DNA of 64,000 nucleotides from Bacillota bacterium (GTDB lineage Bacteria; Bacillota; Desulfotomaculia; Desulfotomaculales; Desulforudaceae), in NCBI GenBank assembly GCA_040757205.1, contig JBFLXL010000001.1, forward strand, positions 1-64,000, read 5' to 3'. The translations under genes and the position numbers were made by a program. Position 1 is the stretch's first letter; each line of letters starts with the position of its first letter. The notes under the pieces are model-generated. The model ran no database searches. It was given only the letters and a program-made list of their open reading frames with translations, and was not told the DNA's origin. Positions 17,196 to 26,870 of this stretch are shown in pieces.

Positions 17196-18115
17196 ATGAC
17201 GGTGAGGATCGCCCTGATTGGCGGAACCGGGGTGTACGACCCGGCCATGTTGAGTGACTTACGTGAGGAGCATGTGACCACCCCTTACGGGGACGTCGGC
17301 TTAAAAGTCGGCCGTCTCGAGGGACGGGAGGTCGCGTTTATGGCCCGCCACGGCCAGGGGCATTCGGTGCCGCCGCACCTGGTCAACTACCGGGCCAACA
17401 TCATGGCCCTGAAGCAACTGGGTGTGCGGAGCATTCTGGCCACCGCCGCCGTCGGTTCATTGAACCTGGATATGGAGCCCGGACACTTTGTGTTCTGTGA
17501 CCAGTTCCTGGACTTTACCAAGTCCCGGGCTCAGACTTTCTTTGAGGGCGGCCCGGAGGGCGTGGTGCACGTGGATATGACCGAGCCGTACTGTCCCGAA
17601 CTCCGGGCGCTGTTGGGAAAGGCCGCGGCGGCTCTGAAGGCGGCGGTGCATCCGGTCGGTACCTATGCCGCCACGGAAGGCCCCCGTTTCGAGAGTCCGG
17701 CCGAGATCAGAATGCTGAGACAACTCGGCGCCGACTTGGCCGGGATGACCGGAGTCCCGGAAGTGGTACTCGCCCGGGAAGCCGAAATTTGCTACGCCAC
17801 CATCTGCATGGTCACCAACTTCGCGGCGGGCATTTCGCCCGGCCGGCTGACCCACGAAGAGGTACTGGAAGCTATGCAAGTGAACGCCGCCAAGATCCGT
17901 TCCCTGATTGCGGACACCGTGCTCCTGATCGACCCGGAACGCAAATGCCTGTGCCACGAGGCGGTGCGGGGCCCGGTGGCGGGGCCGGACGATAATGGTG
18001 GTCAGTCGCCGGTGGTCGGTGGTCGGTCGCCGGTGGTCGGTGGTCGGTCGCCGGTGGTCGGTGGTCGGTCCGGCTCTCGGAATCAAAGCGGTGCCGTACC
18101 GCAAGAGGAACAGTG

Positions 18116-18116
<1 letters not shown>
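17196..18116 (+). CDS. mtnP: MTA phosphorylase family; probable 5'-methylthioinosine phosphorylase
   Basis: Phosphorolyses a 5'-modified purine nucleoside to base and 5-methylthioribose 1-phosphate. Family motifs: IGGTGVYDP, the phosphate-site ATAAVGSLN, TEGPRFESPAEIRM and GMTGVPEVVLAREAE. True MTA phosphorylases have two Asp (human 220 and 222) that read the adenine 6-amino group; here the equivalent positions are Asn208 and Ala210 (VTNFAAG), as in 6-oxopurine phosphorylases. With a deaminase at 21482 this points to methylthioinosine as substrate. The ATG at 17196 follows GGGGGAA. The last 45 residues form a Gly/Pro/Arg-rich tail made by a 21-bp tandem repeat. Confidence 0.85.
18006..18068. 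repeat. Three exact copies of a 21-bp tandem repeat inside mtnP
   Basis: Identical 21-bp units at 18006-18026, 18027-18047 and 18048-18068 are in frame with mtnP and encode three copies of the heptapeptide SPVVGGR. Being a multiple of 3 the array does not shift the frame. It lies beyond the conserved phosphorylase fold, just before the stop at 18116. Confidence 0.95.
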
Positions 18117-19149
<1,033 letters not shown>

Positions 19150-19162
<13 letters not shown>

Positions 19163-20412
19163 TGAACTGCGCCATCCGAAATCCGGCCCTGGCGCCACAG
19201 GGCCGAGTGAAGATCGACTGGGTCCGGGCCCACATGCCGGTCCTGGGAGCGATTCGGGCTGAGTTTGAGCGGTCCCGGCCGTTTGCCGGCGTCAAGATCG
19301 CGGTGAGCGTGCACCTGGAGGCCAAGACCGCTTACCTGGCCGAGGTCTTGAAAGCCGGCGGCGCGGTGGTCGCGGTGACCGGCTGCAATCCCCTGTCCAC
19401 CCAGGACGACGTGGCGGCGGCGCTGGTAGAGGCCGGAATCGCCGTGTTCGCCTGGCATGACCCGACACCGGAGGAATACCGGACGCATTTGATCCAGACC
19501 CTGGAGAACGGTCCCGGAATTGTAATCGACGACGGGGGCGACCTGGTGCATCTTTTGCACACCGACTTGGTCCACCTGGCTCCAGGGGTGATTGGGGGCT
19601 GCGAGGAGACGACCACGGGGGTGATCAGGCTGCGGGCCCTGGCGCGTGAGGGCCGGTTGGCCTTTCCCATGTTTGCGGTCAACGACGCCCACACCAAGTA
19701 CCTGTTCGACAACCGCTACGGCACCGGGGAGTCGGTCTGGTCCGGGATCATGCGGACCACCAATCTGCTCGTGGCCGGCAAGGCGGTGGTGGTCTTCGGG
19801 TACGGCTGGTGCGGGCGGGGCATCGCCATGCGGGCCCGGGGGCTGGGGGCGAACGTGGTCGTTTGCGAAGTCGACCCGGTCCGGGCGATCGAAGCGCACA
19901 TGGACGGCTACCGGGTCATGCCCAGCCTTGCGGCCGCCCGATTGGGGAACGTATTCATTTCCGCCACCGGCTGCCGGGACGTACTCCGCGCCGAACATTT
20001 CCGGGTAATGTCCGACCAGGCGCTCCTGGCCAACGCCGGGCATTTCAACGTGGAGATTTCCGGACCGGACCTGGAACGGCTGGCCGTCTCCCGGCGGGCG
20101 GTACGTCCCAACATCGAGGAGTTTCGGCTGGCGGACGGCCGGCGGTTGTACCTGCTGGCCCGTGGCCGCCTGGTGAATTTGGCGGCGGGGGACGGGCACC
20201 CGGCCGAGATCATGGACATGTCGTTCGCTGTGCAGGCGCTGACGGCTCGGTATGTTCTGGAGCACGCGGGGGGACTGGAAAAGAAACTCTACCCGGTACC
20301 CCCGGAAATCGACCGCCGGGTGGCCGGGTTGAAACTTGAATCGCTGGGCATTGAGCTTGACCGGCTGAGTCCCGAGCAGGAGGAGTATCTCACCGGATGG
20401 GAGCCGGCGTGA
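19150..20412 (+). CDS. ahcY: S-adenosylhomocysteine hydrolase family; HxExK type, possibly S-inosylhomocysteine hydrolase
   Basis: NAD-dependent cleavage of a homocysteine nucleoside thioether to homocysteine and the nucleoside. The Rossmann motif GYGWCGRGIA and the NDAHTKYLFDN block identify the family. It is 420 residues and ends LTGWEPA, lacking the C-terminal Lys-Tyr tail of eukaryotic-type enzymes. At 55-59 it reads HLEAK where the human enzyme has HMTVE: Thr57 and Glu59, which bind adenine, are Glu57 and Lys59. This HxExK type is known from archaea and Thermotoga and is associated with inosyl-homocysteine use. The start overlaps the mtnA end; ATG at 19159 has better ribosome-site spacing. 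Confidence 0.88.
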
Positions 20413-20816
20413 GACCCCGGTCTCGGCTCCGGTGCTCCGCGCCGACGGCAGCGCGGCTCGTCGCGGAGCCCTGCACGCCGCCTGCGGATTACCATCGTTG
20501 GTGATACCGGTTCAGACGGTACGGTAGTGCTCCAGGAGTTGTGGCGGCCGGTTCACAGTCAATGTTTCGTGGCGTCCTCGGCGGCGGCAGGGCTTTCCGC
20601 TTCTTCGCCGGCAGCCGTTCGCGGCGCTCCGCAATGTCGCCTTCGCCGGGGCTCTCAGCCGGCTGTGTGCGGATGGGGGCTGGCATAATGGAAGTGAGAA
20701 GTGGGAAGTTAGAGGTGTGAAAGCATGTTGGGGGGCGGGTCGAGAAAAGGAGGACTGTCCCCTTTTTTCCCCCGGGGACTGTCCCCCTTTTCTTGATCCG
20801 TTAGGAGGGACGCGGG
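20413..20816. other. 404-bp gap inside the salvage cluster
   Basis: No protein is supported. The left half is very GC-rich with several possible hairpins. The right half contains two near-palindromic GGACTGTCCCC units (20752-20762 and 20776-20786) with T/C-rich flanks, which look like a dispersed intergenic repeat. The ribosome site of the aldolase gene (AGGAGGG, 20803-20809) lies at the end. Confidence 0.55.
20752..20790. repeat. Pair of GGACTGTCCCC near-palindromes
   Basis: GGACTGTCCCC occurs at 20752-20762 and 20776-20786, each followed by a run of T. The first, with its AAAAGG left flank, can form a hairpin ending in TTTTTT and could also act as a terminator or attenuator ahead of the aldolase gene. 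Confidence 0.5.
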
Positions 20817-21485
20817 ATGAGTTTGGCGGCCGACAAGGCCAAGGAGATACTGGTCCGCCTGGGACAGAAGGTGGCCGAATCGGGGCTGGTGATCGGCACC
20901 TGGGGCAACCTCTCCTGCCGGGTGGCCCGGGACAACGTGGTGGTGATCACCCCCAGCGGTCTGGACTATCGTCGGATGACCACCCGGGATATGGTGATCA
21001 TCGGCATGGACGGGCGGGTGGTCGAAGGTGAGCGCAAACCCTCCACCGAACTCACCCTGCACCTGGCGGTCTACCGCTCCCGTCCGGACGTGCAGTGCGT
21101 CATCCATACCCATTCACCATACGCCGGAGTAATGGCGGTAAACCGGATGCCCATCCCGGCCATTCTGGAGGACGCGGTGGCGATGATCGGGGGCCCGGTG
21201 CCGGTTACCCAGTATGCCGTTTCCGGCAGCCGGCGGCTGGCGGAACTGGCGGCCGCCGCGCTCGGCCGGGTCAACGCGGTTTTGCTGGCCAACCACGGGG
21301 TGGTCGGCGTGGGCCGGACTCCGGACGAGGCGTTTCAGGTGTGCCAGCAGGTGGAGAGAGCGGCTCAGGTGTACATCCTGGCGCGGGCCATCGGTACTCC
21401 GGTGGTCCTTACCGACGAGGAAACGGCGGTCCTGCTGGAACACTACGCCAAAGAATACGGCCAGAGGGAGCGTGGCGAGGGATGA
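20817..21485 (+). CDS. Class II (zinc) aldolase; probable 5-thioribulose-1-phosphate / DHAP-shunt aldolase
   Basis: A 222-residue FucA/AraD-family aldolase. The zinc ligands align with E. coli fuculose-1-phosphate aldolase: Glu78 as catalytic base (KPSTELT), His97 and His99 (HTHSPY) and His160 (LANHG). Two Gly-rich phosphate-binding loops (GTWGNLS and TPSG) bind a 1-phosphate. Its position next to mtnP, mtnA and mtaD, with no fucose or arabinose genes, suggests it cleaves methylthioribulose 1-phosphate (and the 5-deoxy analogue) to DHAP and an aldehyde. Substrate is inferred from context; fuculose-1-phosphate or ribulose-5-phosphate enzymes share the fold. AGGAGGG lies 7 nt before the ATG. 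Confidence 0.85.
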   Translation: MSLAADKAKEILVRLGQKVAESGLVIGTWGNLSCRVARDNVVVITPSGLDYRRMTTRDMVIIGMDGRVVEGERKPSTELTLHLAVYRSRPDVQCVIHTHSPYAGVMAVNRMPIPAILEDAVAMIGGPVPVTQYAVSGSRRLAELAAAALGRVNAVLLANHGVVGVGRTPDEAFQVCQQVERAAQVYILARAIGTPVVLTDEETAVLLEHYAKEYGQRERGEG

Positions 21486-22774
21486 GGATACTGGTTCAAA
21501 ACGCCTACGTGATTCCCGTGGCCGGGCCGGATTTTGCCGGGAACATTGCGGTGGAAGCGGGCCGGATCGTTTTTGCCGGGCCCGAAGGATCGGTGCCGGG
21601 GACGTTCGCGGCGGACGAGACCATTGACGCCACCGGGATGGTGGCGACTCCCGGTTTGGTTAACTGCCATACCCACGCGGCGATGACCCTGTTTCGGGGA
21701 TACGCGGACGACATGCCTCTGATGGAGTGGCTGACCCGAAAGATTTGGCCCGTGGAGAATTTGCTGACCGGAGAGGACATTTACTGGGGCAGTCTGCTGG
21801 CGGGGCTGGAAATGCTGAAGTCAGGCACCACCACCTTTGCCGACCAGTACTTCGAGATGGACCGGGTGGCGCAGGCCGTGGCGGAAATCGGGCTGCGCGC
21901 CTCATTGTGCCGGGGCCTCATCGGCGTATCCGGGCACGCTGATGCGGCGTTGGCCGAGGGGTGTGAATTTGCGCGCCGCTGGCACGGGGCGGCATCGGGG
22001 CGCATTTCGGCCATGCTCGGGCCGCACGCCCCCTACACTTGTCCCCCGGCGTACCTCAAGAAAGTGGTGGCTGTGTCAGAAGAACTCGATGTTGGGCTGC
22101 ACATCCACCTGTGCGAAACCCGGACGGAGATTGAACAGATCAAAGCGGAGTACGGCTGTTCGCCCATCGCCCTGATGGAAGAGACCGGCCTTTTTCACCG
22201 GCCCGTGCTGGCGGCGCACTGCGTGCACCTGAGCGAGGCGGACATTGAGATCCTGGCCCGGCGGGGCGTGGGAGTGGCGCACAACCCGCAAAGCAACATG
22301 AAGCTGGCCAGCGGCATCGCCCCGGTGGTCCGGATGCTGGCGGCCGGGATCCGGGTGGGCATCGGCACTGACGGTGCGGCCAGCAACAACGATTTGAACA
22401 TGGTGGACGAGATGCGGACGGTCGCCCTGCTGCAGAAAGTGGCCCAGGGAGACCCCACGGTGCTGCCGGCCGGCCTGGTGTTGGAGATGGCCACCGCCGG
22501 AGGCGCGCGGGTGCTGGGTTTGGAGGACCGGATCGGCACCCTGGAGGTGGGCAAGCGGGCGGACATCGTGCTTTGGAACGTGAACCAGCCGCACCTTTGC
22601 CCGGCGCACAGCTACCAGGCCCACCTGGTTTACAGCGCCGGCCGGGCCGACGCGGACACCGTCATTGTTGACGGCCGCACGCTGATGCGCAACCGGCGGG
22701 TGCTGACCGTTGACGAGGAAGCGGTGCTCCGTCATGCCGGACGGGCCGCGCGGCGGCTGATCGAATCCGTGTAG
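21482..22774 (+). CDS. mtaD: 5'-methylthioadenosine / S-adenosylhomocysteine deaminase
   Basis: Amidohydrolase that removes the 6-amino group of MTA, SAH and often 5'-deoxyadenosine to give the inosine analogues. Metal and catalytic motifs: NCHTHAAMTLFRG, HIHLCETRTE, AAHCVHL and GTDGAASNNDLNM. Length 430 residues is normal. The ATG at 21482 overlaps the aldolase stop (ATGA); the longer open frame from 21095 is an artefact. It supplies inosine-type substrates for the phosphorylase and hydrolase upstream in the cluster. Confidence 0.93.
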   Translation: MRILVQNAYVIPVAGPDFAGNIAVEAGRIVFAGPEGSVPGTFAADETIDATGMVATPGLVNCHTHAAMTLFRGYADDMPLMEWLTRKIWPVENLLTGEDIYWGSLLAGLEMLKSGTTTFADQYFEMDRVAQAVAEIGLRASLCRGLIGVSGHADAALAEGCEFARRWHGAASGRISAMLGPHAPYTCPPAYLKKVVAVSEELDVGLHIHLCETRTEIEQIKAEYGCSPIALMEETGLFHRPVLAAHCVHLSEADIEILARRGVGVAHNPQSNMKLASGIAPVVRMLAAGIRVGIGTDGAASNNDLNMVDEMRTVALLQKVAQGDPTVLPAGLVLEMATAGGARVLGLEDRIGTLEVGKRADIVLWNVNQPHLCPAHSYQAHLVYSAGRADADTVIVDGRTLMRNRRVLTVDEEAVLRHAGRAARRLIESV

Positions 22775-22819
22775 TCTCTGAGGGAAAAACGGGCGTATTC
22801 CGCGGCCCGGCAGCAATAA

Positions 22820-22843
22820 GGGCCCGGTGACGCGTCCGGGCCC
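22820..22843. terminator. GC-rich hairpin between convergent genes
   Basis: GGGCCCGG at 22820-22827 pairs with CCGGGCCC at 22836-22843 around an 8-nt loop. There is no T-run, but it lies midway between the convergent mtaD and aminotransferase genes and could end transcription from both sides. Confidence 0.5.
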
Positions 22844-22866
22844 CGAAACGTGTTTGGTGTCTTCGG

Positions 22867-24270
22867 CTACTGCCGGTTGCGGCTGTAGGTCTGCACCAGC
22901 CCGCCCAGCCTGGACGTGGCGGCGCCCAAAAAGCTCTTGCGCCGGGACAGTATCTGTTCCAGCGACTCCAGGACGTAGTCCAGGTCCTCCCGGCCGACGT
23001 TCAGCGGGGGATAAAGCCGGATGACCGATGGGTTGTTCAGGGTGTACACGGAGAGCACCCGGTGGTTGTTCAGGAGTTCGACCGATACCAGGCTGCTCAC
23101 CTGCCCGACGTCGCCAACCACCTTCTCGGAGATGCTGGTGGAGAGCTTGGCCAGCAGCCCCTTGCCCTCGTCGGCGAGTTCGATGCCCACCATCAGCCCG
23201 CGTCCGCGCACGTCCTTCAACAGGGGATAGACGCCCTTCAGCCGTCTCAGCCCGTCGAGGAAATAGGCGCCGTTTTCCCGGGCCCGGGCCGGCAGGTCCT
23301 CTTCCAGGGTGACCTGCAGGGCGGTGATCGCCACAGCGCAGGCCAAGGTGTTGCCCCAGTAGCCGCCGAAGGTGGAAGTGTGCAGGAGGGAGGTGTCATA
23401 AGTGCCGTAGGCCTTCTTCCAGATTTCTTCCGTGGTGAGATAAGCGCCGGCTGGGACCATGCCTCCGCCCAGCGCCTTGGAGAGGCAGAGGATGTCGGGC
23501 TCAACCCCCTCGTCGGCGCAGGCAAATAGGGCGCCGGTGCGTCCGAACCCCGTTTGGACCTCGTCGGCGATGAACAGGGTGCCGTGCTGGGCACACAGCC
23601 GGCGAGCCTGGGCCAGATAGCCCGGGGGAGGTGTGACCACCCCTCCCTCTCCCTGGATCGGCTCGACGATGAAAGCGGCCGCTTGGCCGGCTTTCAGGGC
23701 GGTTTCCAGAGCGTCCAGGTTCCCGAAGGGCACCAGCGTGCAGCCGGAAAGCAGCGGCTCGTACGGGGTCCGGTACTTTGGCCGCCCGGATACCGACAGG
23801 GCGCCGAAGGTCTTGCCATGAAAACCCCCTTCACAGGAGATGAACCCCGGGCGTCCCGTGGCGGCCCGGGCGATCTTCAGCGCGCCCTCGACAGCCTCCG
23901 CGCCCGAATTGCAGAAGAAGGAGCGCTTCAGGTTTCCGGGGGCGACCTGGGCCAGGTTGTGCGCCAGCGCCGCAGGCAGCTGCTGCAGCGAGACCTGGAC
24001 CAGCTTGGGCATCTCCTCGACCCGGCGCACGGCTTCGAGAAGACGGGGGTGGTTGTGGCCCACGTTGATGGAGCCGTAGCCGCTCACAAAATCAAGGTAT
24101 TCGTGCCCGTCCAAATCCCACAGCCGGGTGCCCTGGGCCCGCACGTACTGCCGGTCGGCGTTCGTCAGAATCTGGATGGAAGCATGGGGGGTGCTGAGGT
24201 AGGTTTTATGCTTGTCCCGCACTTCGGCGGTCCGCATCCGGAGCGCTTCTTCCAGTGAGATCAGGGACAT
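22867..24270 (-). CDS. Class III aminotransferase, putrescine/acetylornithine type
   Basis: A PLP-dependent omega-aminotransferase. Motifs: NSGAEAVEGALK for cofactor phosphate, EGGFHGKTFGALS, the PLP-ring Asp in IADEVQTGFGRTG and the Schiff-base Lys in LSKALGGGMVPAGA. At 467 residues, with N- and C-terminal extensions, it resembles putrescine aminotransferase (YgjG/PatA) more than the roughly 400-residue acetylornithine enzymes. It stands alone, divergent from the ylxM-ffh operon, so context does not fix the substrate. Confidence 0.85.
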   Translation of the reverse strand: MSLISLEEALRMRTAEVRDKHKTYLSTPHASIQILTNADRQYVRAQGTRLWDLDGHEYLDFVSGYGSINVGHNHPRLLEAVRRVEEMPKLVQVSLQQLPAALAHNLAQVAPGNLKRSFFCNSGAEAVEGALKIARAATGRPGFISCEGGFHGKTFGALSVSGRPKYRTPYEPLLSGCTLVPFGNLDALETALKAGQAAAFIVEPIQGEGGVVTPPPGYLAQARRLCAQHGTLFIADEVQTGFGRTGALFACADEGVEPDILCLSKALGGGMVPAGAYLTTEEIWKKAYGTYDTSLLHTSTFGGYWGNTLACAVAITALQVTLEEDLPARARENGAYFLDGLRRLKGVYPLLKDVRGRGLMVGIELADEGKGLLAKLSTSISEKVVGDVGQVSSLVSVELLNNHRVLSVYTLNNPSVIRLYPPLNVGREDLDYVLESLEQILSRRKSFLGAATSRLGGLVQTYSRNRQ

Positions 24271-24372
24271 TTTCGATCCCAGCTTTCGTTGGCATTTAAG
24301 GATATTCTAACCGTCCCGACTCCTAATTTTCCAGGCCGGGCCTGAAAACCCTTCCATGCGGGATGTTTTTTC

Positions 24373-24401
24373 TTGACATCGGCCCGGTGGTTATATAAAA
24401 T
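24373..24401 (+). promoter_or_regulatory. Sigma-A promoter of the ylxM-ffh operon
   Basis: A perfect TTGACA at 24373-24378 and TAAAAT (5 of 6) at 24396-24401 are spaced by 17 bp, 38 bp before the ylxM start codon. The next genes are all in the same direction. Confidence 0.85.
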
Positions 24402-24439
24402 CTCGCTGTAAAGTAAAAATACTTGATAGGGGCGCACGG

Positions 24440-24805
24440 TTGGATAGATTCGCCTGGATCAACTTGCTCTACGACTTCTATGGGCCGTTGCTGACGGATC
24501 GCCGGCGGCAAGTGTTGGAGCTTTACTACGAGCAGGATTTCTCTCTCGGCGAGATCGCCGGGGAGCTTTCCGTAACCAGACAAGCCGTGCATTATACGCT
24601 CAAGCGCGCTGAGGAGTCACTCGAGCATTTCGAACAGAAACTGAACCTGGCGGCCCGGTACTTAAGCGACCGAAACCGGATCGGTGAGGCCTTGGCGGCC
24701 CTGGACGATCTGGGCGCCGGCCGGGAAGAGGCCGTGACGCGGTTGAGACAACTCCTGCAGGAGATGCAGCGATCCGGCAGGCCAATTTCGGGAACACTCG
24801 GCTGA
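24440..24805 (+). CDS. ylxM: YlxM-type HTH protein of the SRP operon
   Basis: A 121-residue UPF0122 protein with a sigma-70 region 4-like helix-turn-helix at about residues 20-60 (FSLGEIAGELSVTRQAVHYTLKRAE). In Firmicutes ylxM precedes ffh, and the protein has been linked to SRP function. TTG start at 24440; the ribosome site is weak (AGGGGCG). The last codons and stop lie in a 37-bp segment copied in imperfect form upstream of ffh. Confidence 0.88.
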   Translation: MDRFAWINLLYDFYGPLLTDRRRQVLELYYEQDFSLGEIAGELSVTRQAVHYTLKRAEESLEHFEQKLNLAARYLSDRNRIGEALAALDDLGAGREEAVTRLRQLLQEMQRSGRPISGTLG

Positions 24806-24864
24806 ATATGGTAATGCGCATCGCCGCCTGCAGGAGATGCAGCGATCCGGCGGACCAATTTCGG
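24754..24864. repeat. Imperfect direct duplication of the ylxM 3' end
   Basis: The segment at 24754-24792, near the end of ylxM, recurs at 24827-24864 with few differences (shared core CAGGAGATGCAGCGATCCGG). The offset is 73 bp. The second copy forms the leader of ffh, immediately upstream of its ribosome site. Confidence 0.9.
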
Positions 24865-24880
24865 AGAACGGGGTGATCTG

Positions 24881-26239
24881 ATGGCCTTCGCCAGTCTTTC
24901 CGACAGGCTGCAGGAGACCTTCAAAAAACTGAGGGGCAAAGGCAAGCTCACCGAGGAGGACGTAAACCAGGCGCTGCGGGAGGTGCGGTTGGCCCTCCTG
25001 GAGGCCGACGTGAACTTCAAGGTGGTGCGCAATTTCGTCAATGTCGTGCGCCAGCGGGCCACCGGCCAGGACGTGATGGCCAGCCTGACCCCGGCACAGC
25101 AAGTGGTCAAAATCGTGCACGAGGAGCTGACCGCGCTGATGGGGGGGCAAAACGCCCGGCTGGAGCCGGCCCCGAAACCCCCCACCGTGGTGATGCTGGT
25201 CGGCCTGCAGGGTTCGGGCAAGACCACCACCGCGGCCAAGTTGGCCAACCTCCTCAGGAAGCAGGGCCGCCGGCCCCTGCTGGTGGCGGCGGACATCTAC
25301 CGGCCGGCCGCCATCAAACAGCTTCAGGTGCTCGGCGGGCAGATCGACGTGCCGGTGTTCAGCATGGGTGAACAGGATCCCGTCGGTATCGCCGGGGCGG
25401 CCCTGGAGAGCACCAAAAAGGGCGGTCAGGACGTGGTGATTATTGACACCGCCGGCCGTCTGCACGTCAACGAGGAACTCATGGTCGAGCTGGAGCGGAT
25501 CAAGGCCGGCGTTCAGCCGCACGAAATCCTGCTGGTGGTCGACGCCATGACCGGTCAGGACGCGGTGACGGTGGCCGAATCTTTCCACCAGCGCCTGGTG
25601 CTGGACGGAGTGATCCTGACCAAGCTGGACGGCGACACCAGGGGCGGCGCCGCGCTTTCGGTGCGGGCGGTTACGGGCTGCCCGGTCAAATTCGCCGGCC
25701 TCGGCGAGAAGTTGGACGCACTGGAACCATTCCACCCGAACCGGATGGCGGACCGGATCCTGGGCATGGGTGACGTCCTTACCCTGATCGAAAAGGCGCA
25801 GGCCGCTTTTGACGCCGAACAAGCGGCCGAGATGCGCAAGAAACTTAAAAGCGCCGACTTCAATCTGGAGGATTTTGGGGAACAACTGCGCCAGTTTAAG
25901 AAGATAGGCCCGCTCGACCAAATTATGGGGATGATCCCGGGGATGGACCGGATGACGAAGAAGATGAAAGGAGCCATGCAGTTCGACGAAAAGGAACTGG
26001 TGGTGGCCGAGGCGGTCATCAATTCCATGACCCCGTGGGAGCGGCGCAACCCGGAGCGGATCGACGGCGGCCGACGGCGGCGAATCGCCCGGGGCAGCGG
26101 CACAAGCGTTCAGGACGTGAACCGGCTCTTAAAACAATTCGACCATACCAGGAAGCTGGTCAAACAGTTCGGCGACTGGGAAAAGGGCGCCAAAAAGGGC
26201 GGCAAGCGCAAGTTTCCCTTTAAAATGCCAGGCATTTAA
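24881..26239 (+). CDS. ffh: Signal recognition particle protein Ffh
   Basis: SRP54 GTPase that binds signal peptides through a Met-rich M domain and 4.5S RNA. NG domain: G1 GLQGSGKTTT, DTAGRLH and TKLDGDTRGGAAL. The M domain from about residue 300 includes MGMIPGMDRMTKKMKG and the RNA-binding helix RRRRIARGSGTSVQDVNRLLKQF. 452 residues is normal. The start follows a GGGGTGAT-type ribosome site in the duplicated leader. Confidence 0.97.
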   Translation: MAFASLSDRLQETFKKLRGKGKLTEEDVNQALREVRLALLEADVNFKVVRNFVNVVRQRATGQDVMASLTPAQQVVKIVHEELTALMGGQNARLEPAPKPPTVVMLVGLQGSGKTTTAAKLANLLRKQGRRPLLVAADIYRPAAIKQLQVLGGQIDVPVFSMGEQDPVGIAGAALESTKKGGQDVVIIDTAGRLHVNEELMVELERIKAGVQPHEILLVVDAMTGQDAVTVAESFHQRLVLDGVILTKLDGDTRGGAALSVRAVTGCPVKFAGLGEKLDALEPFHPNRMADRILGMGDVLTLIEKAQAAFDAEQAAEMRKKLKSADFNLEDFGEQLRQFKKIGPLDQIMGMIPGMDRMTKKMKGAMQFDEKELVVAEAVINSMTPWERRNPERIDGGRRRRIARGSGTSVQDVNRLLKQFDHTRKLVKQFGDWEKGAKKGGKRKFPFKMPGI

Positions 26240-26387
26240 CTCATGTCGTGGCCGTCGCTTTTAGGCTGAGAGTTTATTTTCATTCCCGCATGAGCGACGA
26301 TAAATCGTCGTGAGCGATTGCTCCGAAAATACAGAGCGGCGGCTTGGTGCTTTTGATTAAGTGGTGCCGAGTGCGGTATAGCGATCT

Positions 26388-26497
26388 GAATAAGTAAATA
26401 AGTTGGGTGCCTGGCACCTGAGAGATGAAGGCAAACACCCTATGGCAGCCCTGGGCGCAGCGAATAAGTAAATAAGTTGGTGCCTGGCACCTGAGAG
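26388..26497. repeat. Duplicated leader segment with GGTGCCTGGCACC palindrome
   Basis: A 37-nt segment at 26388-26424 and a 36-nt near-identical copy at 26462-26497 share GAATAAGTAAATAAGTTGG followed by the palindrome GGTGCCTGGCACC. Offset 74 bp. The second copy runs directly into GAGGAGG, the ribosome site of rpsP. The palindrome resembles dispersed repeats seen in other Firmicutes genomes. Confidence 0.9.
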
Positions 26498-26508
26498 GAG
26501 GTGAAGCG

Positions 26509-26787
26509 GTGGCGGTTAAGATCAGACTAAAGCGGATGGGGGCCAAGAGGGACCCCTTTTACCGGATTGTGGTTTCCGACGCCCGTTCGCCGAGAGACGG
26601 GCGGTTCATCGAGCAGATCGGCTACTACGATCCCCTGGAGGAACCGGCGCGGATCTCGGTGGATGAGGCCAAAGCCCGCGTTTGGTTGCAGCAAGGGGCC
26701 CAGATGACCGAGACGGTGCGATCCCTTTTCAAGAAATCCGGAGTACTGGAGCGCCTGGGTGCGGAACGAGCCGAGGAAAGGGGTTAA
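26509..26787 (+). CDS. rpsP: 30S ribosomal protein S16
   Basis: A 92-residue S16 beginning [31 protein letters not shown] and containing YDPL...[15 protein letters not shown], the conserved body. GTG start at 26509, 9 nt after GAGGAGG. It begins the usual rpsP-khpA-ylqD-rimM-trmD-rplS run. Confidence 0.97.
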   Translation: MAVKIRLKRMGAKRDPFYRIVVSDARSPRDGRFIEQIGYYDPLEEPARISVDEAKARVWLQQGAQMTETVRSLFKKSGVLERLGAERAEERG

Positions 26788-26870
26788 CCATGGAAGAACT
26801 GGTGGCCTGACGAACGTTTCAGTCTTGTAGTGTCGTCAGTGAAAGGGGTTAACCATGAAAGAGCTGGTGG
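26777..26870. repeat. Duplicated start region of khpA with a 6-codon mini-ORF
   Basis: The 29-nt segment at 26842-26870, holding the khpA ribosome region and first codons, is preceded by a near-copy at 26777-26805 (differences at two positions). The first copy has its own ATG at 26790 and encodes MEELVA before a TGA at 26808-26810. Offset 65 bp. Confidence 0.9.

Noticed and set aside
18006-18068. Possible CRISPR or integration array
   Set aside because: The three units are contiguous without spacers and in frame within mtnP; it is a simple tandem repeat.
20489-20686. 65-codon minus-strand frame in the gap between the SAH hydrolase and aldolase genes
   Set aside because: No ribosome site, biased composition of a GC-rich spacer, no recognisable domain.
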